A stretch of DNA of 64,000 nucleotides from Clostridium sp. chh4-2. Its GTDB lineage: Bacteria; Bacillota; Clostridia; Lachnospirales; Lachnospiraceae. Position numbers and translations under genes: made by a program. The stretch spans positions 1-64,000 of the forward strand of contig NZ_PKUU01000012.1 in NCBI RefSeq assembly GCF_002899675.1, written 5' to 3'. This document shows, one piece after another, positions 52,300 through 61,356 of the stretch. Position 1 is the first letter of the stretch; every line of letters starts with the position of its first letter. The notes beneath the pieces are model-generated. The model was given only the letters and a program-made list of their open reading frames with translations. It had not been told where the DNA came from and ran no database searches.

Positions 52300-52377
52300 A
52301 GAACGTATTTTATATAAATGGCAACTACACCTTTGAACAGTTAGAATAAAATGATGAAAGAATGAGAGGGTAAAAAA

Positions 52378-53712
52378 ATGAAAAAAAGAGTATTGGCGTT
52401 GGTTTTAACGGCGGCGCTGGCCGCAGCTTCACTGACCGGATGTGGAAATAAGGCGGATGCCCCGGCTTCCGGCCAGGGAAATACCACTGCTGCAGAAGGC
52501 ACGGCTAAGGCAGCAGGAGATGAATCAAAAGAAAGTTCTTCCCAGGCAGGCGGAGCGTATGACCACATGAAAGATCACGATACCATCAAAATCGGACTGG
52601 CATTTTCCGATATGTCCAATGAGAACCTGGAGAGAATCGACTATTTTAAGAATTATATCGCACCTCATTACAACGTGGAATTTATCATTTCCGAAGCCCT
52701 GGATTCGGCGGAAGCAGAGCTGAATTTCATTGAAAATGCGGCGATTTCAGGCGCTGCCGGCATTCTGAGCTTTTCTCCTACCAACTTTGAACAGGCAGGC
52801 AACAAGTGTGAAGAGCTGGGATTATATTACTGTGTACAGAGAACGGCGGATACGTCAGGAATTGACGAATTGGAATATTACTGCGGCGGATTCGGAACAA
52901 ATCAGTCTTCCAACGCGGAGCAGATGGGAGTTGCAGCTAAAAAATTCCTTTCTGACGGAGAAGAACACGGAATCCTGATTCCAACGCTTCTGGCCTGCAA
53001 AAACAATGTGGCCCACCGCCTGTATTCTACAGCCATTATGGAAGCGATTCAGGAATCCTATGGACTGACATTTACAAAACCGATCGAAGAACTGGTGGTT
53101 TCAGGCGAACCGACCACAGCTGAAAATGATAAGGGAATCGAAGTTTACCTGTATCCGGGCCAGATTAACAAAGAAGAAGTGATTACGGGAATCTCTGCTG
53201 CACTTTTAACAGGAAAGTATGATATCGTCATGGGCGCAGGTAATACTTATACCCAGCTTTCCCAGATTATCGACGAGGCAGAGCGTGCTCATAACAAAAA
53301 CATCATGGTTTCCTCCGTTGGCGAATTATCCGATTCCTTACATACCGCAATGAATACAGATGACTGCACCGGACATAAAGCTCTTGATTTTGTGGTGGTT
53401 AAATCCACAACGATTGTTGCCGGCGAAGGATTCGCAGTGCTGATGAACGGAATTTTAGGCGACATGGATGTGTTGAAACCGGATGGAACCGCACAGAAAT
53501 TCCAGGCGCTGAACTGGGGCTGCGACGGTCCGGAAGAACTGGCAGTGATCGAACAGATTGATCAGGACGAGTCAACCTATGTATTCAACTATGACATGAT
53601 CGACAGCATGATTAAAAAGACCAACCCGGAACTGACCAATGAGAAGATGCATGAAACTTTACAGAGTCTTACGTTAGAAAAATGTCTTGAAAATATCGGA
53701 TTCAGCAAATAG
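52378..53712 (+). CDS. Sugar-binding lipoprotein of the ribose-type importer
   Basis: 444 residues. Lipoprotein signal MKKRVLALVLTAALAAASLT, lipobox LTGC with Cys22, then an Ala/Ser/Glu linker and a Peripla_BP_4-like domain (IKIGLAFSDMSNENLERIDY ... AAISGAAGILSFSPTN ... KYDIVMGAGNTYTQLSQ). It captures the sugar outside the cell; given the flanking sulfatases, a sulfated sugar is the likely ligand. Start follows GAGAGGG. Confidence 0.88.
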   Translation: MKKRVLALVLTAALAAASLTGCGNKADAPASGQGNTTAAEGTAKAAGDESKESSSQAGGAYDHMKDHDTIKIGLAFSDMSNENLERIDYFKNYIAPHYNVEFIISEALDSAEAELNFIENAAISGAAGILSFSPTNFEQAGNKCEELGLYYCVQRTADTSGIDELEYYCGGFGTNQSSNAEQMGVAAKKFLSDGEEHGILIPTLLACKNNVAHRLYSTAIMEAIQESYGLTFTKPIEELVVSGEPTTAENDKGIEVYLYPGQINKEEVITGISAALLTGKYDIVMGAGNTYTQLSQIIDEAERAHNKNIMVSSVGELSDSLHTAMNTDDCTGHKALDFVVVKSTTIVAGEGFAVLMNGILGDMDVLKPDGTAQKFQALNWGCDGPEELAVIEQIDQDESTYVFNYDMIDSMIKKTNPELTNEKMHETLQSLTLEKCLENIGFSK

Positions 53713-53737
53713 ATTTGTCTGTGGTAGGAGGCGCCGT

Positions 53738-54763
53738 ATGGATAAAAAAACGAAATATTTGAAAATAAAAAATGTTGTCTGTTCCCTGGGAGTGCCCCTT
53801 TTGGTCTATCTGGTTATGGAAGTGATCTGCCGGATAGCCACAGGTGCGGGAGTGATCAATAACATGGCGGATTTAAAGAATCTGGCCCGCACATTCGCCT
53901 CCCTGTTTTGTATCGCTCTGGCTCTCAGCTGTAACCTTCCTGCCGGACGAATGGACTTTTCGTTGGGATCTCAGATGATTCTGGCGGTTATTTTTGGAGG
54001 AAATATAGCGATAAATCTTGGAATGGGAGGCGTGGGAGTGCTGCTTTTCAGCATCTTATTCGGGATTGTTGCCGGTTTTATCGTGGGCGTGGTATTCGTT
54101 CAGACCAGAATCCTTCCTATGGTTTTAGGTATGGGAATGGCATTAATCTACGAATGCATCTCATTTTCCGCTTTTGATTCCAAGGGACTTCAGATGTTCG
54201 GCGTTGCCGGACTTGGAATCCTCTCCAATGTTGGATTTATCGTTTTAACCGTAGCGGGAGTGACTGTGGTTATCGGATATCTGTTCCTTTTATCGCCTTT
54301 TGGTTATGACAGAAAGGCGATTCAGGGAAACCAGAGAATTTCCATGAATTCAGGAATCAATATATTTAAAAATTGTATTTGGTGCTATACCTTAGCGGGC
54401 GGCCTGGTGGCCGTAGCCGGAGTGTTTGATACGGTATTTAAAGGAAGTCTGCAGCCGGTTCTGGGAATGGCTTCCCGGTCTACGGTTATGGGCAACATGT
54501 TTGCAGTTATGCTGGGAATGACGCTGGCCAGATTCAGCAATCCGGTGCTTGGAACTATGATGTCGGTTATGTCCATTAAAATCCTTACGCTGGGCCTTTC
54601 CAAGCTGGCGTTGGACAGTAGCATCCAAACGATTATCGTTTATTTCCTGTTTTTGGCATTGATGATTTACCGTATGAATGAACCTGCGATTAAGAAAATC
54701 TCCAAGAAAAAGGCCAGAATCGCTGAGGCCAAGCAGATGAGGAGACAGATGGCCCAGGCATAG
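53738..54763 (+). CDS. Ribose-type ABC permease 2
   Basis: 341 residues with about nine membrane helices, distantly related to the permease at 51337. Recognisable segments are ALALSCNLPAGRMDFSLGSQ, the GNQRISMNSGINIFKN cytoplasmic loop and SRSTVMGNMFAVMLGM. ATG 53738 follows TAGGAGG; the upstream in-frame ATG lies inside the binding-protein gene. Basic C-terminal tail (KKISKKKARIAEAKQMRRQM). Two different permeases with one fused ATPase recall LsrACDB-type importers. Confidence 0.85.
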   Translation: MDKKTKYLKIKNVVCSLGVPLLVYLVMEVICRIATGAGVINNMADLKNLARTFASLFCIALALSCNLPAGRMDFSLGSQMILAVIFGGNIAINLGMGGVGVLLFSILFGIVAGFIVGVVFVQTRILPMVLGMGMALIYECISFSAFDSKGLQMFGVAGLGILSNVGFIVLTVAGVTVVIGYLFLLSPFGYDRKAIQGNQRISMNSGINIFKNCIWCYTLAGGLVAVAGVFDTVFKGSLQPVLGMASRSTVMGNMFAVMLGMTLARFSNPVLGTMMSVMSIKILTLGLSKLALDSSIQTIIVYFLFLALMIYRMNEPAIKKISKKKARIAEAKQMRRQMAQA

Positions 54764-54809
54764 GGCAGGAGAAACAGGCATGAAGCCGGGAAAAGAAAAG
54801 GAGAACGTT

Positions 54810-56258
54810 ATGATGAATCAGCCGGATATTCTCATTTTTATGAGCGACCAGCACAGCCCTGTCTTCTCGGGATGGGGCAGGGTAAAGGTGGATACGCCCA
54901 ATCTGGACAGGATGAGGGAGGCGGGCACAAGCCTGGAGGAATGCTATACTTCCTGCCCTCTCTGCGTTCCTGCCAGAATGTCCATGCTGGCTGCAAAAAT
55001 GCCGGATAAAACGGGAGTTTATACAAATTCCGACACCTTATCCGATATGACGCCCACGTTTCTGCATCCCTTTGTGGAAGCGGGATATGAGACGGTTCTG
55101 ATCGGCAGGATGCATTTTATCGGACATGACCAGAGACACGGGTTTACCAAACGGCTGGCCGGGGACATTACCCCGGTCAGCTTCACAAGGCCGACGGAGA
55201 AACTGAAGCAGGAAAGAGGCGTTTTCTGCCAGACCTTCGGAGAACCGTGGTGCCTGGATGTGATAGGAGGAGGGGAATCGCCGGTTCAGCATTATGATCA
55301 GATGGTGGTGGATACGGCGGTCCGTTATCTGGAAGAGCCTCATGAAAAACCGCAGCTGATAGTGGTGGGAACGTATGCGCCCCATTTCCCATATGTGGCT
55401 CCGAAAGAGCTTTACCAAAAATACAAAGAGCGTGTGGAACTTCCTGTCAGCTTCACGGAGAGTTTTCTTATGAATCCTTTGCTGGAAGCCAGAAAACGCC
55501 GGACGGACGGCGGGACGGCCAAAGAGGCCATGGCCGCATACTGCGGGATGATCGAACAGATGGACAGTCAGATCGGCATGGTGAAGGACGCATTTTTTAA
55601 TTATGTAAAGAAACGGCAGGGAGACTATGTATTCGGCTATCTGTCCGACCACGGCGACCAGGTGGGAGCTCATAAGATGTTCGGAAAACAGACATTTTTT
55701 GAAAAATCTGCGAAAATCCCCATGATAATGGAAGGAAGCGGCATTCTGGCCGGGCAGAAGATCGGGACGCCAACCAGCATTTTGGATTTAGGTCCCACGC
55801 TCTGCGGCCTGGCCGGTATCCGGTTTGACGTGGACGCGGATGGCCGTGATCTGGCCGGAGTCCTGACCGGAAGTGAAGAAGGGGATCAAAACCGCATCGT
55901 ATACAGTCAGTTTATGGAACAGGATGAAAATAAACTGCCCCATTACGGAGCTATGGCCCGTTTCGGTAAGTTTAAATATATCTCCTATCACGGTTATGAG
56001 AATTTTGACATGATGTTCGATCTGAAAGAAGATCCTGAGGAACTCCATAATGTAAGATGCCGTTACCCTGAGGAGGCAGGACGGCTGAAGGCGGCCATCG
56101 ATAAAATGGCTGATCCGGGGAAGGAAGAAAAGGCGGTTAAGGAGCGGATTCTTATGACGAGATGGATGATGGCTATGGAACGGGCCGGAGAAGCCGACGA
56201 TCTGGAACGATGGAAAGAGAATCCGGAATCTGCCAGAGGAATCCCAAAGATCAGATAA
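54810..56258 (+). CDS. Cytoplasmic Cys-type sulfatase (482 aa)
   Basis: Starts NQPDILIFMSDQHSPVFSGW, no signal peptide. Formylglycine precursor Cys52 in LCVPARMSMLA. The YLSDHGDQVGAHKMFGKQTFFE block carries the second-half metal ligands. The MFDLKEDPEELHNV C-terminal motif is that of choline/N-sulfoglucosamine-type sulfatases. ATG 54810 follows AAGGAG and lies 46 nt after the permease, so this sulfatase belongs to the ABC operon transcript. Confidence 0.9.
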   Translation: MMNQPDILIFMSDQHSPVFSGWGRVKVDTPNLDRMREAGTSLEECYTSCPLCVPARMSMLAAKMPDKTGVYTNSDTLSDMTPTFLHPFVEAGYETVLIGRMHFIGHDQRHGFTKRLAGDITPVSFTRPTEKLKQERGVFCQTFGEPWCLDVIGGGESPVQHYDQMVVDTAVRYLEEPHEKPQLIVVGTYAPHFPYVAPKELYQKYKERVELPVSFTESFLMNPLLEARKRRTDGGTAKEAMAAYCGMIEQMDSQIGMVKDAFFNYVKKRQGDYVFGYLSDHGDQVGAHKMFGKQTFFEKSAKIPMIMEGSGILAGQKIGTPTSILDLGPTLCGLAGIRFDVDADGRDLAGVLTGSEEGDQNRIVYSQFMEQDENKLPHYGAMARFGKFKYISYHGYENFDMMFDLKEDPEELHNVRCRYPEEAGRLKAAIDKMADPGKEEKAVKERILMTRWMMAMERAGEADDLERWKENPESARGIPKIR

Positions 56259-56274
56259 GAGAGGAAGAGATAAA

Positions 56275-57630
56275 ATGGAGCAGAAGAATTTGTTGTTTTT
56301 GGTTGCTGATGATTTAAACTATAACTCGGTAGGCGCATTTGGATGTCCGGTGGATGATATTACCCCCAATCTGGACAGACTGGCGTCGAAAGGGATGTGT
56401 ATGGAGCGGGCTCACGTGACTGCGGCTATCTGTATGCCGTCCAGGGAATGCCTGCTGACAGGAAGATATCCTCATAATAACGGCGCTCCCGGATTTGATC
56501 CCATCTCGCCGGATGTGAAAACATTGGGGGAGGTGCTGCGGGAAAACGGGTATCTGAACGGAATCTGCGGTAAGGAAAAGCACTGCGCGCCTGCCGAAAA
56601 GTTTGCATGGGATTATATGGGAGATGTTTTTAACGCGGAACATCTGTATGGACGCGCGCCCTATATCTATTATAAGAAGGCAAAAGAATTTTTTGACATG
56701 GCTAAGGAACAGGGAAAGCCGTTTTTCTATATGGCCAATTCCCATGATCCCCACCGCCCCTTTGCAGGCAGTGAGCAGGAGCTTAAAAAGTACGGTTTCC
56801 AGACCTATGCTTCCAGGTATTATAAGCCTGAGGAAGTGGCGGTGCCGGGATTTCTGCCGGATATTGAAAAGGTGAGACAGGAAGCGGCGGAGTATTTTAC
56901 CAGCGTCCACCGGTGTGACGAGACGATGGGAATGGTGTGGAAAGCGCTTCAGGAATCGGGTATGGAAGAGAATACGGTGATCGTATTTTTAAGCGATAAC
57001 GGGATGGCATTTCCGTTTGCAAAAACAAATTGCTATTTAAACAGCAACCGGACGCCGATGATTGTATACGCGCCGGGAGAAACTGAGGCGGGCAGCAGAG
57101 ACGGGAAACATTTTGTGTCCGGCATTGATTTCATGCCGACCATGCTGGATTTATTGGAAATTGAAACATCGGAACCGATGGATGGAAGATCCTACAGAGG
57201 GATTCTTCAGGGAAAAGAGGAAGACGGGTGGACGGATGTGTATACACAGATCACCTCCACGGCCCGCCATGACTATTATCCCATGAGAGGGATTCAGGAT
57301 GAAAACTACGGATATATGTTCAACGACTGGTCGGACGGCGAAACTCTTTTTTGGAATGAATCCAAGACTGGAAGGACTTATCAGGCGATGAAGGAGGCTG
57401 CGGCCCATGACGAAGAGATCGCCAAACGGGTGCAGCTGTATGATTATCGGGTTGTGGAGGAACTTTACGATCTGAAACACGATCCGGATGCGCTGGTTAA
57501 TCTGATTGACGACCCTGAGTATGAAGGTGTGAAACAGGCATACAGAGAACGGATGAAACAATATATGGAACGTACAGATGATCCGATACTGGAGAAGTAT
57601 CTGGAAGCTATCAAAAAAACGACTGTGTAA
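56275..57630 (+). CDS. Cytoplasmic Cys-type sulfatase (451 aa)
   Basis: Starts KNLLFLVADDLNYNSVGAFG, resembling heparan N-sulfatase/sulfamidase-type openings with its Asp-Asp metal pair. Formylglycine precursor Cys53 in ICMPSRECLLTG, NSHDPHRPF, VIVFLSDNGMAFPFAKTN (Asp-Asn ligands) and the LYDLKHDPDALVNLIDDP C-terminal motif are present. No signal peptide. It starts 16 nt after the previous sulfatase and ends the operon. By motif set it is a candidate N-sulfoglucosamine sulfohydrolase, with moderate certainty. Confidence 0.88.
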   Translation: MEQKNLLFLVADDLNYNSVGAFGCPVDDITPNLDRLASKGMCMERAHVTAAICMPSRECLLTGRYPHNNGAPGFDPISPDVKTLGEVLRENGYLNGICGKEKHCAPAEKFAWDYMGDVFNAEHLYGRAPYIYYKKAKEFFDMAKEQGKPFFYMANSHDPHRPFAGSEQELKKYGFQTYASRYYKPEEVAVPGFLPDIEKVRQEAAEYFTSVHRCDETMGMVWKALQESGMEENTVIVFLSDNGMAFPFAKTNCYLNSNRTPMIVYAPGETEAGSRDGKHFVSGIDFMPTMLDLLEIETSEPMDGRSYRGILQGKEEDGWTDVYTQITSTARHDYYPMRGIQDENYGYMFNDWSDGETLFWNESKTGRTYQAMKEAAAHDEEIAKRVQLYDYRVVEELYDLKHDPDALVNLIDDPEYEGVKQAYRERMKQYMERTDDPILEKYLEAIKKTTV

Positions 57631-57660
57631 TCGGAAAAACGACTGATTCGTGGTTTGAAG

Positions 57661-57692
57661 GAGAAAGGAATTGCGGATTCCTTTCTCTTTTT
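57661..57692 (+). terminator. Terminator of the ABC-sulfatase operon
   Basis: GAGAAAGGAAT (57661-57671) pairs perfectly with ATTCCTTTCTC (57677-57687), followed by TTTTT. Confidence 0.92.
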
Positions 57693-57734
57693 CTATAATT
57701 AAAGTAGTTAAAAAATACCATTTAAAATGACAGG

Positions 57735-58022
57735 GTTACGATTCACAGATCCGGTGGCCACTGCCGTGCGTTCCGTTGTTTGCAGTGTGCAGAAGCTTTC
57801 CGGTGACTTTGCAGGGCATTAGCAATTCTTAACGCGCAGAATTTTTTGTTCAAGGGAAATGTCCACCTGTTTGAGCGTTAGCGAGTTTGGGCATTTCCCT
57901 TGGCTTTTAGAAAAATCCTGCACGTTTAGAAGCGCTTATGCCCGAAACCGGAACTGGAAAGCTTCTGCACACTGCTAACACCGGAACACACGGCAGTGGC
58001 CGCCGGATCTGTGAATCGTAAC
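57735..58022. repeat. Palindromic element family A, full-length copy 2, inverted orientation (288 bp)
   Basis: Begins GTTACGATTCACAGATCC and ends GGATCTGTGAATCGTAAC; outer arms of about 67 nt pair with few mismatches. The core is the reverse complement of the core at 1227-1516 and carries the same CAAGGGAAATG/CATTTCCCTTG pair, while the stems are largely different in sequence. It ends 20 nt before the sensor kinase start codon and fills the gap 57693-58042, where no gene is seen. Confidence 0.87.
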
Positions 58023-58042
58023 ATAAAGAAGGTGAGGGGAAA

Positions 58043-59773
58043 ATGAAGAAGAAACGGGAGCTTTCACTGAAACAGGTGATTCTGGGTACATTTCTTGGAA
58101 TCTTAGTGCCGCTTTCCCTTTTTCTGATTGTATACAGTACCTATATTGCAGGCAGCATCAAAGATACCGTCTATGAATCGGAGAGGACTACTCTGGCAGT
58201 TTTAAAAAGTAATCTGGAAAATACCATGGGATCGGCGGAACGCTTTATGTCCAATATCGTGACCAGGAACAGCGATTTTCAACAGCTGACCAATGAACTA
58301 CCGCATAACGACGTATATCTTCATTCCTACGAGGTCCAGCAGGAGATGAAAAACATGCTGGTCTCCAATCCCAACCTTTTCAGCCTTGTGCTGTACAGCC
58401 CGGTCAATGACTGGTATGCCAACGAATCCAATGTGATTTATGAGATTACGTCAGAGGAACGGATCGGCATCCAGAAGATTCTGGAGCCAAAGGTAAGGTC
58501 TTATCCGGATGCGGAAGGGAAACTGAAAGAATATTGGTTTTGTCAAAAGATCGGAAAGTATCATTATCTGGTCCGGGTGATGAACTACCGTGATGTGTAC
58601 TGCGCCGCATTCATCGATCTGGAACGGATCAGTAGCCTGATGAACCGGGAATACCATATGGAGGGCGCCATGGCGCTTTTGGAGAACAATGAGCTGTTCT
58701 ATGCGGACCCTGTGCTGGAGCCAGGGCAGATAAAGATACCGGAGGGTGATGTGCGTTATGAAATCTCAGGAGGCAGCAGCAAATACATGGTTTTGCGGGA
58801 GGAAATCCAGAACTTAGGCCTTGTGTACGCGGTTCCCTACCGGGGGATGTTAAGCAATATGAACTTGTTTCAGATCAGCATGTTTGTCTGCGCTGTTTTG
58901 GTGCTTCTTGCAGTTCCGGCGGTCAGCTTTTATCTGAGACGTGTGGTGATCCTGCCTTTAAATTCCCTGACTGAGACGATGGAAGCCATACAGAGCGGGG
59001 ATTTATCGGCCCATGTGGAAAACCGGTATGCGGTCAGGGAGCTGCAGCAGGTAAACAGGACATTTAATAATATGATGGGGGAGATCAGGACCCTGAAGAT
59101 AGAGGCATATGAGAAGGAATTGGAAAGGAAGCAGGCCGCATTTCAATTTTTACAGGCCCAGATCCGGCCGCATTTTTATCTGAACTGCTTGAAGAACCTT
59201 TATGGAATGGCTCAGTCCGGCCGCTTTCAGGAGATCCAGCAGACCATCCTGCTGTTGTCCAACCATCTCAGATATACGTTCAGCACCATGGAAGATACCA
59301 TCAGTTTGGAAACGGAGATCGGGCAGTGCAAAAATTATTTGGATCTGTTTTCCATAAACCAGCAGGAAACGGCCATCCTGCGCACCAATTATGACGTGCG
59401 CCTGACCGGGCTTCCCATACCGCCCATCAGCATTCTCACTTTTGTGGAAAACAGCGTAAAATATGGGCTGATGCCGGGAAAAAGGCTGGAGATCAAGATC
59501 GGAGCCGGACGGGTGAAAATGGAGGATCAGGAGCTGGTTCATATTACGGTGTCGGATAACGGGCCGGGATTTCCGGATAAAGTTCTCGGAAAGCTGAATC
59601 GCGGGGAGGAGATCGTGGATGATAAATGCAAGCATCATATCGGGATCTATAATGTATTGGAGCGTTTCCGTATGATTTACGGCGAAGAATTTATGTTTGC
59701 ATGTTCGAACCGCAATGGGGCGATCATAGAACTATTTTTTCCGCTGAGAGAAGAAGAGGGGATGAAACGATGA
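58043..59773 (+). CDS. YesM-type membrane sensor histidine kinase
   Basis: 576 residues. Membrane helices at about 12-34 and 278-298 enclose a ~240-residue extracellular sensor domain; a HAMP segment (~299-351) leads to the His_kinase domain with phospho-acceptor His377 in QIRPHFYLNCLKN. The ATPase domain shows the N-box FVENSVKYG and G-box DNGPGF, then HIGIYNVLERFRMIYG. This is the carbohydrate-sensing YesM/LytS-like family. ATGA overlap with the response regulator gene. Confidence 0.92.
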   Translation: MKKKRELSLKQVILGTFLGILVPLSLFLIVYSTYIAGSIKDTVYESERTTLAVLKSNLENTMGSAERFMSNIVTRNSDFQQLTNELPHNDVYLHSYEVQQEMKNMLVSNPNLFSLVLYSPVNDWYANESNVIYEITSEERIGIQKILEPKVRSYPDAEGKLKEYWFCQKIGKYHYLVRVMNYRDVYCAAFIDLERISSLMNREYHMEGAMALLENNELFYADPVLEPGQIKIPEGDVRYEISGGSSKYMVLREEIQNLGLVYAVPYRGMLSNMNLFQISMFVCAVLVLLAVPAVSFYLRRVVILPLNSLTETMEAIQSGDLSAHVENRYAVRELQQVNRTFNNMMGEIRTLKIEAYEKELERKQAAFQFLQAQIRPHFYLNCLKNLYGMAQSGRFQEIQQTILLLSNHLRYTFSTMEDTISLETEIGQCKNYLDLFSINQQETAILRTNYDVRLTGLPIPPISILTFVENSVKYGLMPGKRLEIKIGAGRVKMEDQELVHITVSDNGPGFPDKVLGKLNRGEEIVDDKCKHHIGIYNVLERFRMIYGEEFMFACSNRNGAIIELFFPLREEEGMKR

Positions 59774-61356
59774 ATCTGTTAGTTGTGGATGACCAGTACC
59801 GGGTTGTTGAGGGGATTATAAATGGTGTCAACTGGAAGGGGCTGAACATTGACCATGTGTTCAGCGCGCTGAATGTTTTTCAGGCTAAGGATATTCTGAA
59901 ACAGAATCAGGTGGATATCGTGCTTTGCGATATTGAGATGCCTATGGAAAATGGTCTTGAGCTGATCGGCTGGATAAAACGGCAGAATCTGCCGGCCCAG
60001 TGCATTGTGCTGACCGCACATGCCGATTTCGGATATGCTCAGGACGCCGTAAAGCTGGGATGTTTTGACTATATCCTTCAGCCGGCATCCTATCACACGA
60101 TAGAAGAGTGCATCCGCCGGGCAATTCAAAAAGTTTATGATTCGGAAAAGAAGGAAGAGCTGGAAAGCTTGGGAATCGCTTTTAAACAGCAGGAGAAAAA
60201 TATCGTCCGCAATGCATTTTGCAATTATACAACGGGCGCTTATACGAAAAAACAGTTGGAATCCCTGCATCAGCTTGGCAAAATTCCGTCTCTGGATCAG
60301 GAGGTTTACCTGGTGATGGTTGAACTGCTCCGGTGGAATGATTCTGAAACATGGGATCAGAAGCTTTTATCGGATACCATGGAAAATATCGCAGGAGAAG
60401 TATTTGAAACCTATGGGCAGAAGGTGGCAGCCGTGCCGGTTCTCTATCCGCGGTTTGCCATGTTTATATGGGGAGAGAAGCTGTTAGATATGGAAACCAT
60501 GTTTTGCCAGCTCCAATTTATCAACAGCGTCTGCCAGCAGTTTATGAAATGTGAAGCCGCCGTCTACATTAAAAATCCGGTAAAACTGGAACAGGTGAGA
60601 GAGCAGTGGGATCATCTGGAACTTTTGAGAGAAGATAATGTGGCCATGACCAGCGGTGTTTACGTTGTGAAAAGGGAAAAACAGGAATTTGTATACCGTC
60701 TGCCGGAGATACGGCGCTGGTCTGAACTTTTGAAGGACGGTTATGCAAAGGCCGTGGAGGAGGAATCCTGTCATTTCCTGGACAATCTTGCGGCTTCCGG
60801 GATGATAAACAGGAAGGTTCTGCGGGAATTCTATCAGGATTTTCTGCAGGTGGCTTACCATGCGGCAGAGGCGGGAGACGGGTTTTTAAGAGAACTGTTT
60901 TCCACGCAGGAGGAATTTCAGATCTATATGGACGGAATGCGAAGCGTAGATCAGATGAAGCGGCTGATCCGCTATATTGTAAGCCGTTTTGACAATGGGG
61001 ATCACAATGATAAACCGGAAAATCTTGTGGAAAAGACGGTAAATTATATTCTGGATCATTTAGAAGAGGACATCCGCCGGGACGATCTGGCAGATCACGT
61101 ACATCTGCACCCGGATTACCTGACACGGATCTTTAAAAAAGAGACGGGGATGACGTTAAAGGAATTTGTGATCCAGACGAAAATGAAGGAAGCGCAGATG
61201 CTGCTTAGGACAACCAGGCTTCCGGTCAGCATCGTATCGGCGAAGGTGGGATACAATAATTTTTCACATTTTTCCTATACTTATAAAAAAATCATGGGAG
61301 TTACGCCGCAGGAAGAACGACAGAAAGCGCAGAGGGAGGAGTATGAAGAGGGGTAG
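59770..61356 (+). CDS. YesN-type AraC-family response regulator
   Basis: 528 residues. Receiver domain with acidic pocket VVDDQ and phospho-acceptor Asp54 (VLCDIEMPMENG), a ~280-residue middle region, and a C-terminal double helix-turn-helix AraC domain (DDLADHVHLHPDYLTRIFKK; PVSIVSAKVGYNNFSHFSYT). ATG 59770 forms the ATGA overlap with the kinase stop; the longer in-frame start lies inside the kinase gene and has no ribosome site. It probably activates the neighbouring sulfated-sugar ABC operon, whose promoter has a poor -35 box. Confidence 0.92.
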   Translation: MNLLVVDDQYRVVEGIINGVNWKGLNIDHVFSALNVFQAKDILKQNQVDIVLCDIEMPMENGLELIGWIKRQNLPAQCIVLTAHADFGYAQDAVKLGCFDYILQPASYHTIEECIRRAIQKVYDSEKKEELESLGIAFKQQEKNIVRNAFCNYTTGAYTKKQLESLHQLGKIPSLDQEVYLVMVELLRWNDSETWDQKLLSDTMENIAGEVFETYGQKVAAVPVLYPRFAMFIWGEKLLDMETMFCQLQFINSVCQQFMKCEAAVYIKNPVKLEQVREQWDHLELLREDNVAMTSGVYVVKREKQEFVYRLPEIRRWSELLKDGYAKAVEEESCHFLDNLAASGMINRKVLREFYQDFLQVAYHAAEAGDGFLRELFSTQEEFQIYMDGMRSVDQMKRLIRYIVSRFDNGDHNDKPENLVEKTVNYILDHLEEDIRRDDLADHVHLHPDYLTRIFKKETGMTLKEFVIQTKMKEAQMLLRTTRLPVSIVSAKVGYNNFSHFSYTYKKIMGVTPQEERQKAQREEYEEG

